A stretch of DNA of 64,000 nt from assembly GCA_905181955.1 (NCBI GenBank), contig CAJJAC010000005.1, forward strand, positions 1-64,000, given 5' to 3'. The notes below the pieces were generated by a model. It saw nothing but the letters and a program-made list of their open reading frames with translations. It searched no databases and was not told the DNA's origin. The translations under genes were made by a program, and so were the position numbers. This DNA comes from SAR86 cluster bacterium SAR86B. GTDB lineage: Bacteria; Pseudomonadota; Gammaproteobacteria; Magnimaribacterales; D2472. Positions 43,948 to 53,380 of this stretch are shown piece after piece (within the stretch, counting starts at the first letter, position 1; each line of letters starts with the position of its first letter).

Positions 43948-45636
43948 ATGATGACAGATGAATATCAAGAATTACTAAATGCTCATACAGCACCCGGCGA
44001 ACTCTTTGAATACAAAGAAGTTACAGATAGCAATGGAGTAACTTATCGAGAGTTCTGCAATCCTGCCATCCCTTCAACTCTTAGGGGTTTTTTAGATTTT
44101 GGTTTACTTCATCCTGATAAAGATTGGTTGGTATATGAAGATGAAAGATATACCTATAAAGAAGTTTTTGATAAGTCAGCTCAGACCGCTAATGCGTTAA
44201 AAGCTGCAGGTGTTGAGCAAGGTGACAGGGTTGCTATATGTATGATGAATAATCCAGAATATATAGTATCTTTTATGGCTATTACTGGAATGGGTGCCGT
44301 AGTTGTACCTTTAAATTCATGGTGGGTGCCTTCGGAAGTCTCGTATGGATTAGATCATTGTGACGCTAAGGTTCTTATAGCTGATGAAAAACGCCTTATA
44401 GGTCTTGAAAATAACTCTGATGTTTTAAAGCTTGTAGTTAGGCCAGAAAAAGATTCAGACCATCAAGAATTTAATATGTTTATAAACAATTATTCAGTTG
44501 AATGGCCTCAAAGTGATTTTTCTGGAAATGATAATGCAACTTTATTTTATACATCAGGATCTACAGGATTCCCAAAAGGAGTTCTTTCATCTCATAGAAA
44601 TGTTCTTGCAACTCTTTTTAGCTGGTTATGTTACTCAACAATAAGAAGCAAGATGTCAGATGGAGCTAGCGTACTTGGTGAAAATACCGATGGAACAGTT
44701 AAAGAAATTTCAGTTTTGCATTGCGTACCCTTATTTCATGTAACTGGGAGTCATTCTTCCTTTTTGATGTCAGTTGTAGTTGGCAGAAAAATAGTCATGA
44801 TGAAGAAATGGGATGCAACTGAAGCATTAAGACTAATAGAGCAAGAAAGCATTACAAATATAACTGGTGTACCTACTCAATCCTGGGAATTATTAAGTCA
44901 TCCAGAAAGAGAAAAGTATGATATCTCTTCATTAGAAGATCTTGGTGGTGGAGGAGCAGCAAGACCACCAGAGCATGTTAAGCAAATGGATGAACAATTT
45001 AAAGCTAAACCATCTATTGGATATGGATTATCAGAAACTAATGCACTTGGAACTCTTAATGGCGGTGCAGAATATTTAGAATACCCATCTAGTTGTGGCC
45101 GAATAGTTCCACCATTAACTGATATTAATATTATTGATGAAGACTGGAATATTTTAGAAGAAGGAAAGCTTGGAGAAGTAGTTATTAAATCTCCAGCTAA
45201 CATGGTTGGTTATTGGAAAAATCCAGAAGCAACAGCTGAAGTCTTTAATGGCGATGGTTGGTTTAAATCTGGGGACCTAGGGTACTTTGATGGACCATTT
45301 TTACATATAGTAGATCGAGTGAAAGACTTAGTTATTCGCGGAGGTGAAAATATTTCCTGCATAGAGGTTGAAGCTGCAATATATGAGCATAAGGATGTTT
45401 TAGAGGCTTGTATTATTGGAGTTCCAGATGAAAGGCTTGGGGAGCAAGTTGGATCAGCTATCCATTTAAAACCAGGGGTTGAATTAAAGCCCGAAGATAT
45501 TCAACAATTCCTTTATGGAAAGATAGCAAAGTTTAAAATCCCATTTGATATAAGATTTTATAAAGAACCACTCCCTAAAATTGCTTCTGGTAAATTTGAT
45601 AAACCTCAATTAAGGAAGTTGTTTGCAGAAAATTGA
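43948..45636 (+). CDS. AMP-binding acyl-CoA synthetase, second copy
   Basis: A 562-residue enzyme of the same superfamily as the divergent gene but distinct in sequence. A3 is LFYTSGSTGFPKGVLSSH, followed by GYGLSETNA, GWFKSGDLGYFDG and VIRGGENISCIEVE, with the catalytic lysine in KIASGKFDKPQL at the C-terminus. It probably activates a fatty or aromatic acid. The shared intergenic region has a repeated TTAACCAA and a small CAAT-N3-ATTG inverted repeat, possible control sites for both genes. Confidence 0.92.
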   Translation: MMTDEYQELLNAHTAPGELFEYKEVTDSNGVTYREFCNPAIPSTLRGFLDFGLLHPDKDWLVYEDERYTYKEVFDKSAQTANALKAAGVEQGDRVAICMMNNPEYIVSFMAITGMGAVVVPLNSWWVPSEVSYGLDHCDAKVLIADEKRLIGLENNSDVLKLVVRPEKDSDHQEFNMFINNYSVEWPQSDFSGNDNATLFYTSGSTGFPKGVLSSHRNVLATLFSWLCYSTIRSKMSDGASVLGENTDGTVKEISVLHCVPLFHVTGSHSSFLMSVVVGRKIVMMKKWDATEALRLIEQESITNITGVPTQSWELLSHPEREKYDISSLEDLGGGGAARPPEHVKQMDEQFKAKPSIGYGLSETNALGTLNGGAEYLEYPSSCGRIVPPLTDINIIDEDWNILEEGKLGEVVIKSPANMVGYWKNPEATAEVFNGDGWFKSGDLGYFDGPFLHIVDRVKDLVIRGGENISCIEVEAAIYEHKDVLEACIIGVPDERLGEQVGSAIHLKPGVELKPEDIQQFLYGKIAKFKIPFDIRFYKEPLPKIASGKFDKPQLRKLFAEN

Positions 45637-45693
45637 TTTATTCCAAATAAAGCGTATAAAATTAGCAACACGCAACTTATAAAATAAATAAAA

Positions 45694-46389
45694 ATGTCAA
45701 ATAAAGTTCTCGTAATAGAAGACGAGCCTGATATCAGAAAAACCCTTGAATACAATCTAACAAGAGAAGGTTTTAAAGTATCTGGTTGTGGATCAATTAA
45801 GGAAGCAAAAAAGCTTATAGAGATTCCAAATTTCTCTATTATTTTATTAGATTTAATGCTGCCTGATGGTTCTGGATTAGACCTATGCAGAGAAGTAAAA
45901 TCTAATTCATTAACAAAAGATATTCCTATTATCATTCTTACAGCCAAGGATGATGAGGTTGATAAAGTTGTAGGTTTTGAATTAGGTGCTGACGACTATG
46001 TAACCAAACCTTTTAGTGTTAGAGAGCTTATCCTTAGAGTTAAAGCAATACTAAAAAGAAATGCAAAACCCTTATCTACTCCTCTTGAAATAAATAGAAA
46101 TTTTGGATCATTGAAAATGGATATTGAATCTCACGAGGTTTTTATCGATGATAAAGAGATTATTTTGACTGCCTTAGAGTTTAAATTATTAAATCAGTTA
46201 GTCGAAAGGCGAGGCAGAGTTCAAACTAGAGATCAGTTACTATCTGATGTCTGGGGTTACAGTTCTGATATTACGACTAGAACAGTTGATACTCATATCA
46301 AAAGATTAAGAGAAAAGCTTGGCTCGATGGGTAAATATGTTCAGACAATCAGAGGCGTAGGTTATAAATTTTCTCGAACACCTGAATAA
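45694..46389 (+). CDS. phoB: phosphate regulon response regulator PhoB
   Basis: A 231-residue OmpR/PhoB-type regulator. The receiver domain has acidic pocket E9-D10, phospho-acceptor Asp53 (LLDLMLPDG) and Lys in YVTKPF. The winged-helix DNA-binding domain ends with TVDTHIKRLREKL and TIRGVGYKF. PhoB is favoured over other OmpR types because the kinase next door has PhoR architecture and Pho boxes occur nearby. A four-base gap separates it from phoR. Confidence 0.9.
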   Translation: MSNKVLVIEDEPDIRKTLEYNLTREGFKVSGCGSIKEAKKLIEIPNFSIILLDLMLPDGSGLDLCREVKSNSLTKDIPIIILTAKDDEVDKVVGFELGADDYVTKPFSVRELILRVKAILKRNAKPLSTPLEINRNFGSLKMDIESHEVFIDDKEIILTALEFKLLNQLVERRGRVQTRDQLLSDVWGYSSDITTRTVDTHIKRLREKLGSMGKYVQTIRGVGYKFSRTPE

Positions 46390-46393
46390 TTAG

Positions 46394-48154
46394 ATGGGCA
46401 TTAGATCTAGGATATTTCTATTAGTTTTCCTTTTACTTACCTCAAGTATTGGGATTGCATATATTATTGCTGAGCGTGATTTAACTAAAGCTTTTGAATT
46501 ACAAATAGTCAATGAGCTAGAAAAACAAGCAGGACTACTTGCTGCATCAATTGATGATATAGGCATTTACAAAACGATTGAGGAGGCTGATGCTATTGCA
46601 GATAGCCTTGGTGAGGCAGCAAACTCAAGAGTTACCTTTATACTTAATAACGGAAAAGTTGTTGGAGACTCTAACTTAGACATCAATCAAATTAGAGCTG
46701 TCGATAATCACATCGATAGGGCTGAGGTCAGCGAAGCATTAAAAAATGGTTCAGGGTGGGTTTCTAGGTATAGCGATACTCTAAAACAGGACTTATTATA
46801 TTTTGCCGTAAAAGATGGAAATCTCAGTAACCCAAATATTATTAGAATTTCTGTTCCTCTTAATTATCTGGAAAGTGCTGCAGCTACTCTTCAAGTTTCT
46901 GTTATTTTGCTCTTTGTTGTTGTTTTTATAGTTTCAGTCTTTGCAAGTCTTGTTGCAGCTAATTACCTATATTCTAATATACAAGAGCTAGCCAAGGCTG
47001 CTACCAATATAGCTGAGGGAGATTATAAGAAAAGAGACATAAGAGCTCTTCCAACTCAAAGAGTTGATGAATTTGGAACTGTAGCTAGATCAATTTCTCA
47101 AATATCTGAAGATCTAAAGAGTCAGATTAAAATGATTGCAAAACAGCGTGATCAATTTGGTCTAGTATTGGATGATTTGGGTGAGGGTATTCTTGTTACC
47201 AACCAACAAGGTGATATTGTCTATAATAATGAACAATCTTTAATTATTCTTAATACCAAGGATTTAGATAAACAGAATATAAGTTCATTAAATCTTCCAG
47301 CTATTAATTACTTATTTAATAGAGTTACTAATAAGAAAAGAGCAGATATAGAATTTGAAATTGAACTGCAGGATAAGTCTACTCGATGGGTTTTAGGCTC
47401 AATGAATCAATCAAAAACAACAGGCGAATATATATTAGTAGTTCATGATATTACTCAATTGAGACAATTAAACTCGATGAGAAGAGACTTTATTTCAAAT
47501 TTATCTCATGAGTTAAGAACTCCAGTGAGCGTAATTATGGCAAATTCAGAAACTTTACTGAATGGCGCCCTTGATAATAAAAAAGACGCAAAAATCTTTG
47601 CAAAAGCAATATTGCATAATTCTGAAAGGCTTTCCTCAATGGTCAGTGATTTAATCGATCTGTCTAGAATTGAATATGGAGATCTTAAATTAAATATAAA
47701 AGGAATTGATTTTAATGATTTTATGGAATCCTTTTTAGTATCTATGAAAAGTGTTGCAAAGAAGAGAGACATTGAACTCAAATACAATCCTGATCACCAG
47801 GGTTTATTAAGTGCAGATACTCAGGCTTTAGAAAGAATTATGAATAATCTACTTGATAATGCATATAAATATTCTGATGAGGGCACCTTGGTAGAAGTTT
47901 CTACAAAAGATCAAGGCAAGATGATTAAAGTTATGGTTGCTGACTCGGGTGTTGGAGTGTCAGATGAAGATCAGGAGCATATCTTTGATAGATTCTATAG
48001 AACAGCTTCTGCAAGAGCATCTGATAATAAAGGCAGCGGATTGGGCTTGGCTATTGTAAAGAACTTAATAAACAGCCTTAATGGCGAGGTTGGTATCACA
48101 CCAAAGAAAACCTCTGGATCAATTTTCTGGTTCACTATACCAAAGTCAAAATAA
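46394..48154 (+). CDS. phoR: phosphate regulon sensor histidine kinase PhoR
   Basis: A 586-residue kinase. TM1 is at about 8-28, a periplasmic domain of about 135 residues follows, then TM2 at about 168-195, HAMP, a PAS domain, HisKA with His372 in SNLSHELRTP, and a HATPase domain (NNLLDNAYKYS, DSGVGVSD, GSGLGLAIV). The large periplasmic domain is longer than in E. coli PhoR. It phosphorylates PhoB. No pstSCAB-phoU genes lie in the window, so how it senses phosphate is not shown. Confidence 0.88.
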   Translation: MGIRSRIFLLVFLLLTSSIGIAYIIAERDLTKAFELQIVNELEKQAGLLAASIDDIGIYKTIEEADAIADSLGEAANSRVTFILNNGKVVGDSNLDINQIRAVDNHIDRAEVSEALKNGSGWVSRYSDTLKQDLLYFAVKDGNLSNPNIIRISVPLNYLESAAATLQVSVILLFVVVFIVSVFASLVAANYLYSNIQELAKAATNIAEGDYKKRDIRALPTQRVDEFGTVARSISQISEDLKSQIKMIAKQRDQFGLVLDDLGEGILVTNQQGDIVYNNEQSLIILNTKDLDKQNISSLNLPAINYLFNRVTNKKRADIEFEIELQDKSTRWVLGSMNQSKTTGEYILVVHDITQLRQLNSMRRDFISNLSHELRTPVSVIMANSETLLNGALDNKKDAKIFAKAILHNSERLSSMVSDLIDLSRIEYGDLKLNIKGIDFNDFMESFLVSMKSVAKKRDIELKYNPDHQGLLSADTQALERIMNNLLDNAYKYSDEGTLVEVSTKDQGKMIKVMVADSGVGVSDEDQEHIFDRFYRTASARASDNKGSGLGLAIVKNLINSLNGEVGITPKKTSGSIFWFTIPKSK

Positions 48155-48204
48155 TCAAGGTTTGATAGCTACAGCTATCATATTTAATAGTATTCTTTAT
48201 TAAA

Positions 48205-48244
48205 TGTCACATAAATGTCACATTTCTGTTACAATAGTGTCAAA
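48205..48244 (+). promoter_or_regulatory. tandem Pho boxes: four 7-bp direct repeats at 11-bp period
   Basis: TGTCACA (48205), TGTCACA (48216), TGTTACA (48227) and TGTCAAA (48238) are spaced exactly 11 bases apart. A PHO box is two such repeats separated by four bases, so this is two overlapping or tandem boxes. TACAAT (48230-48235) within the array can serve as a -10, giving a start near 48241. Confidence 0.85.
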
Positions 48245-48265
48245 CACAGAGGGAGTGAACAAATC

Positions 48266-48352
48266 ATGATAAAATTATTTTGGAGTAAATTTCACTTTAT
48301 AATGAAATCTGGCCGTTTGCATAAGATAGTCAAAATATCAGGTATTCGTTAA
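48266..48352 (+). CDS. putative 28-residue cationic peptide under PhoB control
   Basis: A short frame beginning ATG 48266 and ending TAA 48350-48352. GGGAG ten bases before the ATG is a possible ribosome site. The product has five Lys, two Arg and two His and no acidic residue, with hydrophobic residues interspersed (KLFWSKFHFIMKS). It lies between the Pho boxes and a terminator. It could be a microprotein, a leader peptide, or an accident within a PhoB-driven small RNA. No homologue is known to me. Confidence 0.4.
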   Translation: MIKLFWSKFHFIMKSGRLHKIVKISGIR

Positions 48353-48410
48353 TCCTATTTAACTAAATTTATTTGAAATTAAGTTTCTAGAATTATTAAG
48401 ATTTTTATAA

Positions 48411-48438
48411 AAAAGAGCTACACTATGTAGCTCTTTTT
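48411..48438 (+). terminator. rho-independent terminator directly before gspC
   Basis: Stem AAAAGAGCTACA / TGTAGCTCTTTTT with a three-base loop and T-run. It ends three bases before the gspC ATG. It would end the PhoB-driven transcript and could act as an attenuator for the T2SS operon. Confidence 0.85.
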
Positions 48439-48441
48439 ATT

Positions 48442-48834
48442 ATGAATACTAAACAAGTTAAAAAATTAATTAATGCCTTTGTAGCAATCTTGCTGCTTGC
48501 ATTACTTACAATGCTAACCATAAGTTTTATCAATAAACCAAATATTCAAGATATTCGATTTACTAATCTCGATAAGATAAAAAGCAATAATGTAAATAAC
48601 TCAAATCAAGAGTTTAAAGTTACAGATAATGCTGATTTTAGTTATGTAGTAGTTGGTTATAGATTTGGTGATGTTAATTCTTCAGTAATACTAAAAAAAG
48701 GTAATAAGGAATTTGTTTTATATGAAGGTGATATTTTGGAAAACACTTATGAGCTTACCAGCATTAGTCCAGATGAAATTATATTTAAAGGATCAGGTAA
48801 ACTATATAAACTAGAAAACAAGGTTGGGAAATAA
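48442..48834 (+). CDS. gspC: T2SS inner-membrane protein GspC (short form)
   Basis: A 130-residue protein with one TM segment (about 10-31) and a homology-region beta-domain (YVVVGYRFGDVNSSVILKKG, LYEGDIL) that contacts GspD in known systems. The C-terminal PDZ or coiled-coil domain of longer GspC proteins is absent. First gene of the operon, three bases before gspD. The ATG lies just after a terminator, leaving no room for a ribosome site. Confidence 0.75.
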   Translation: MNTKQVKKLINAFVAILLLALLTMLTISFINKPNIQDIRFTNLDKIKSNNVNNSNQEFKVTDNADFSYVVVGYRFGDVNSSVILKKGNKEFVLYEGDILENTYELTSISPDEIIFKGSGKLYKLENKVGK

Positions 48835-48837
48835 AAA

Positions 48838-50685
48838 ATGATTAAAATTCTAAAATTATTATTTTGTATATCATTAATTAGCATTTCTACGTCAGCACTT
48901 TCTCAGGATGCTTTTGTATTAAATTATGAAGACGCAGACATTAAAAAAGTTTCACAAGATATTGCTAGATTTGCAAAAAAGACAATTATTCTTGATCCAA
49001 GAGTTAAAGGTAAAATAACAATTTACTCTAATGCTAGCTTAAATAGCGAACAAGTTTGGGATGTATACCTAAGAACTATTCAAGTAAATGGCTTTAGCTC
49101 TATTTCAGATAACGGTGTAGTTAGGATTGTTCCTGAAAATGAAGCAACTAGAGATGAAAATGATATTAATAATGAAAATGGAAACTTTTTAACAGCTGTT
49201 ATTCCTCTAGTTAATAGATCTGCTGCTGAGGTTCTCCCTATGATAAAGCCCATTACAGGAAGACAGTCGCATCTTTCTAGCATTCCTTCAATTAATTCTA
49301 TTTTATTAGTAGACAGATTGAGTAATGTTAAAAGAATCAAAAATCTTTTGGTGGACCTAGATAAAGATAATAGTGCAAAAATTACTATTATTAAGCTAGA
49401 TAATTTGTCAGCAATAGAAGCTGTACGAATTTTAGAAAAGCTTAAAGCTCAAAATAATCCAACTATTAATAACTTTGTAGCCATCCCATTTAGTCCATCA
49501 AACTCTGTAATATTATCTGCAAACTCAACTATTACATCTAATATAGAAAAAACACTCGTTTCTCTCGATGCTGATGTTAAAGCAGACAAATCAATTGATG
49601 TTGTATATCTAAAATATGCCAAAGCAGAAGAGCTTTCTACTATTCTTAATAGTGTCTCTGATCGATTTGCTGCAAGCCCCGATGGTATCAAGACAGTTAT
49701 TACTTATCATGAAAAAACAAATTCTCTTATTGTTTCATCTGAAGAATCAAATTTACCAGGAATTAGAAATCTTATTTCTAAGCTAGATATAAGAAGGGCA
49801 CAAGTTTTGGTAGAGGCAATAATTGTTGAATTATCTGAAACAGCAGCTCAAAATCTTGGTGTTGAGACTTTATATACAGGTGGTGGCGATGTTCCAATTG
49901 GTGCAACTTCATACGATGTTGGATCTGGGCCTAACCTGCTTGCAATTGCAGGATCAGCAGCTTCAGATGGAACTGATGCTACCTTGGGTCAGCTTGCTAC
50001 ATCATCTCTCTTAGCTTCGCAGGGTTTAGTTGCAGGTTTTGGAGATTTTACTGGCGCTGGTAACTTTGCGGGTATCTTGAGTGCAGTTGCTAACGATCAA
50101 AACTCTAATATTCTATCCACCCCTTCAGTAATAGCAATGGATAATACGCTATCGAAGCTTTTGGTTGGTCAAGAAATTCCTATTACTACTGGTGAGAGCC
50201 TAGGTTCAAGTAATGTAAATGCATTTAGAACAACCTCAAGAGAGGAAGTTGGCATTAAATTGGAAGTAACTCCTCAAATTAATGAAGGTAGCTCGGTAAT
50301 TCTTACCATTAAACAAGAAGTTTCAAGTGTTGCAGGAACTTATGCAAGTGGAGTAGATTTAATTACTAACAATAGAACTATCGAAACAACAGTCTTGGCT
50401 GATAACGGTCAAATCATAGTCCTAGGTGGTCTCATTGATGAGGATATTCAAGAAAATATATCCAAGGTGCCTATTCTAGGATCAATCCCGTTGATTGGAA
50501 AATTATTTCAATCCTCTTCAAGTCAGGTTATAAAGAAAAAATTATTTGTTTTTATAAGACCTACAATTCTTATTGACTCAGATTCTATAAACGAACTTTC
50601 TGCTGAGAAATATAATTTTATTAAAGCAGAACAATTAGCAAGAGACTCTTCAATTAATTTAATTGATTTAACTGAATCCAAATAA
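48838..50685 (+). CDS. gspD: T2SS secretin GspD
   Basis: A 615-residue secretin with signal peptide about 1-22. N0 domain starts at AFVLNYEDADIKKVSQDIARF, followed by N1-N3 repeats (VIPLVNRSAAEVLPMIKPI, TIIKLDNLSAIEAVRIL, VVYLKYAKAEELSTIL). The secretin core carries LVEAIIVELSE, VGIKLEVTPQINEGSSVILTI and IVLGGLIDE. It forms the outer-membrane channel. The C-terminal S-domain is short, and no pilotin gene is seen. Confidence 0.95.
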   Translation: MIKILKLLFCISLISISTSALSQDAFVLNYEDADIKKVSQDIARFAKKTIILDPRVKGKITIYSNASLNSEQVWDVYLRTIQVNGFSSISDNGVVRIVPENEATRDENDINNENGNFLTAVIPLVNRSAAEVLPMIKPITGRQSHLSSIPSINSILLVDRLSNVKRIKNLLVDLDKDNSAKITIIKLDNLSAIEAVRILEKLKAQNNPTINNFVAIPFSPSNSVILSANSTITSNIEKTLVSLDADVKADKSIDVVYLKYAKAEELSTILNSVSDRFAASPDGIKTVITYHEKTNSLIVSSEESNLPGIRNLISKLDIRRAQVLVEAIIVELSETAAQNLGVETLYTGGGDVPIGATSYDVGSGPNLLAIAGSAASDGTDATLGQLATSSLLASQGLVAGFGDFTGAGNFAGILSAVANDQNSNILSTPSVIAMDNTLSKLLVGQEIPITTGESLGSSNVNAFRTTSREEVGIKLEVTPQINEGSSVILTIKQEVSSVAGTYASGVDLITNNRTIETTVLADNGQIIVLGGLIDEDIQENISKVPILGSIPLIGKLFQSSSSQVIKKKLFVFIRPTILIDSDSINELSAEKYNFIKAEQLARDSSINLIDLTESK

Positions 50686-50691
50686 GAATAT

Positions 50692-52197
50692 ATGGAAGAT
50701 TTAGCTGTAAAAGATATAGATACTATCTCTAATATACTTCCTTATGATTATGTTCGAGATAGAATGATTATCGCTCTAGACTCTGATAATGAATGCAATG
50801 TTTATTCTCCAAATATTGTAAATATTAAAACATATCAAGAATTATCAAGATTTTTAAACAAACCTTTTATAGTTAATAAGTGCTCAGCAGAAGATTTTAA
50901 TGAAATGCTCACTAAGTCTTTTGGCTCTAAAGACTCTTCTGATTCATTATCCGAAGAACTATCTGATGATTTTGATCTTGAGTCCTTTGCAGGAAACATT
51001 GCACCAACTGAAGATTTACTAAATGGAAATAATGATGCACCAATCATTAAATTAATTAATGGAATTATTAGCCAAGCAATAAAGCAAAGAGCTTCTGATA
51101 TTCACTTTGAGCCATATGAAGATCAGCTAATTATTAGATTTAGAGTAGATGGAATTCTAAAAGAAGTTTTATCTCAGGACAGTAGAATAGCGTCTTTAGT
51201 TATTGCCAGAATAAAGATTATTTCAAGACTAGATATATCTGAGAGAAGATTACCTCAAGATGGAAGGGTTTCTCTTTCACTGGGTGATAAGAGTGTTGAT
51301 GTCAGAGTATCTACATTGCCATCTTCATATGGAGAAAGGATCGTTTTACGTTTATTAGACAAACAATCAGCACAGATCAATATAGATGACTTAGGACTTC
51401 CAAAACAAATACTTCATAATTATAAAAAGTCTCTAAAGAGCTCTGAAGGCATTATTCTTTTTACTGGACCAACAGGGTCTGGTAAAACAACAACCTTATA
51501 TGCAGGCCTAAGAGATCTAAGTGACTCATCACAGAATATCCTTACAGTTGAAGATCCTATTGAATATACCTTAAAGGGTATAGGCCAAACTCAGGTAAAT
51601 ACCAAGACAGGCTATACCTTTGCCAAAGGCTTAAGGGCAATGTTAAGACAGGATCCGGATGTAATGATGGTTGGGGAGATTAGAGATATTGAAACTGCCC
51701 AGATTGCTATTCAATCAAGCTTAACTGGTCATTTAGTCCTTTCAACAGTTCATACAAATAGCGCAGTAGGTGCCATCACCAGGCTTAGAGATATGGGAAT
51801 TGAATCATTTTTACTTTCCTCTAGTTTAAGATCTATCATTTCTCAAAGATTGGTAAGAAGATTGTGCAATTCATGTAAAGAGGAAACCTATGCCTCGGAT
51901 GAGGCTATAAAATTATTTAATTTAAATAATGAATCAAAAGTATTTTCAGCTAATGGCTGTGATGAATGCTCACAATCAGGTTTTCAGGGAAGAATTGCTA
52001 TCGCAGAATGCATACAGGTTGATCAGATAACAAGAGACCTCATTCATCAAAAAGCCTCTGAGAGCAAAATTATTGAACATGTTTTTAAAGATCATCCTTC
52101 AATAGATGATGCTAGCAGAGAGCTTATTATTCAAGGCATTACATCCTGTGAAGAGATAATGAGACTCAATAATCTTAAAGAAGATGCCAGCTTATAG
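50692..52197 (+). CDS. gspE: T2SS ATPase GspE
   Basis: A 501-residue secretion ATPase. Walker A is GPTGSGKTTTLYAGL (about 260-274), the Asp box and Walker B are LTVEDPIEY and DPDVMMVGEIRD, and the His box is TGHLVLSTVHTN. A zinc tetracysteine is CNSC...CDEC (about 398-424). It powers pseudopilus assembly from the cytoplasm. Its end overlaps the gspF start by 14 bases. Confidence 0.96.
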   Translation: MEDLAVKDIDTISNILPYDYVRDRMIIALDSDNECNVYSPNIVNIKTYQELSRFLNKPFIVNKCSAEDFNEMLTKSFGSKDSSDSLSEELSDDFDLESFAGNIAPTEDLLNGNNDAPIIKLINGIISQAIKQRASDIHFEPYEDQLIIRFRVDGILKEVLSQDSRIASLVIARIKIISRLDISERRLPQDGRVSLSLGDKSVDVRVSTLPSSYGERIVLRLLDKQSAQINIDDLGLPKQILHNYKKSLKSSEGIILFTGPTGSGKTTTLYAGLRDLSDSSQNILTVEDPIEYTLKGIGQTQVNTKTGYTFAKGLRAMLRQDPDVMMVGEIRDIETAQIAIQSSLTGHLVLSTVHTNSAVGAITRLRDMGIESFLLSSSLRSIISQRLVRRLCNSCKEETYASDEAIKLFNLNNESKVFSANGCDECSQSGFQGRIAIAECIQVDQITRDLIHQKASESKIIEHVFKDHPSIDDASRELIIQGITSCEEIMRLNNLKEDASL

Positions 52198-53380
52198 TTA
52201 TACAGCTTTCAATAATTCTGGTAAGAAGGAGAAAGGGTTCTTAACCGCCTCTTCTGAGAGAGATGCAAGAAGGGCTATAAAGGAATTAAACTTAACACCT
52301 CTAGAGGTTACAGAATCAAATAAAAACTTAACAAATAAAATTAAAATTAAGAATAAAGACTTAGTTTTAATTACTAGACAAATTGCAACTTTACTAGATG
52401 CTGATTCAGCCCTAGATGAAGCTTTAAAAATTACTGCAGATCAATATAATGATGAAGTAATAGTAGATATTCTCTACTCTCTTAGAGATGAAATAATTCA
52501 AGGTAAACGACTTGGCCAGGCAATGAAAAAATATCCACAGGTATTTTCAAATACCTATATCTCGCTGGTTACAGCTGGAGATAGCTCTGGTAATCTAGAC
52601 ATTATTTTTGATAATCTTGCAGACTATTTAGAAGAAAGTGCTTTAATAAAACAAAAGATATTTTCTGCTTTAGCTTATCCTGTTATTTTGGTTTGTTTTT
52701 GTGTTTTAGTTATTATTGCATTACTGGCATTTGTTATGCCTCAGGTAGTTGGGCAGTTTATAAAAGCTGGAGCTGAGCTACCTTTACTCACATCAGTACT
52801 CTTATCACTTTCAAATAACATTATTTTTATTTTAATTGGTCTATTTTTACTCGTTACAGGATTAACTTTTCTTTATAAAAGCTATATTTCAAATTCTGAT
52901 AATCATATTAAAGCTCATAGGAAGTTTTTATCTTTTCCGCTAGTAGGTAAATTTATTTTACATAGTGAAATTGAAAGATTTTCTAGCACTATGTATCTAC
53001 TTACCCAATCAGGCATGAATCTAGATTTAGCAATGGAAGAGTCTGCAAAAGTTTTTAATAATAAATTTCTTAAGAGCTCTATTGATAAAGCAAGAAGACA
53101 GGTTGTTGAAGGTAAAGACTTTGTTCAAGCATTAAGCAAAACTAAAATCTTCCCTGATATTTTTATTCAACTTATATCAAGTGGCTACAGGTCTGGTAAT
53201 TTAGTTAAAATGTTTAAAAAAGTTTCAGATTTCATGAAATCTGAAATAGAATCTAAAAGGTCTGTTTTACTATCTCTCCTTGAGCCAGTTATAACAATTT
53301 TTATGGGTGGATTTATTCTATTGATAGTTCTCGCTATACTAATACCAATAATGCAAATGAATACTCTTACTCTTGGATGA
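52184..53380 (+). CDS. gspF: T2SS inner-membrane platform protein GspF
   Basis: A 398-residue protein with two T2SSF domains, each a four-helix bundle (TRQIATLLDADSALDEAL; STMYLLTQSGMNLDLAME), and three TM helices near 170, 215 and 370. It opens with PAYSYTAFNNSGKKEKGFL, typical of GspF. Overlaps at both ends with gspE and gspG confirm the operon. Confidence 0.95.
   Translation: MPAYSYTAFNNSGKKEKGFLTASSERDARRAIKELNLTPLEVTESNKNLTNKIKIKNKDLVLITRQIATLLDADSALDEALKITADQYNDEVIVDILYSLRDEIIQGKRLGQAMKKYPQVFSNTYISLVTAGDSSGNLDIIFDNLADYLEESALIKQKIFSALAYPVILVCFCVLVIIALLAFVMPQVVGQFIKAGAELPLLTSVLLSLSNNIIFILIGLFLLVTGLTFLYKSYISNSDNHIKAHRKFLSFPLVGKFILHSEIERFSSTMYLLTQSGMNLDLAMEESAKVFNNKFLKSSIDKARRQVVEGKDFVQALSKTKIFPDIFIQLISSGYRSGNLVKMFKKVSDFMKSEIESKRSVLLSLLEPVITIFMGGFILLIVLAILIPIMQMNTLTLG

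Noticed and set aside
48205-48244. Four short regularly spaced repeats as a CRISPR-like array
   Set aside because: The units are 7 bases with 4-base spacers; this is the PHO-box pattern, and no cas genes are present.
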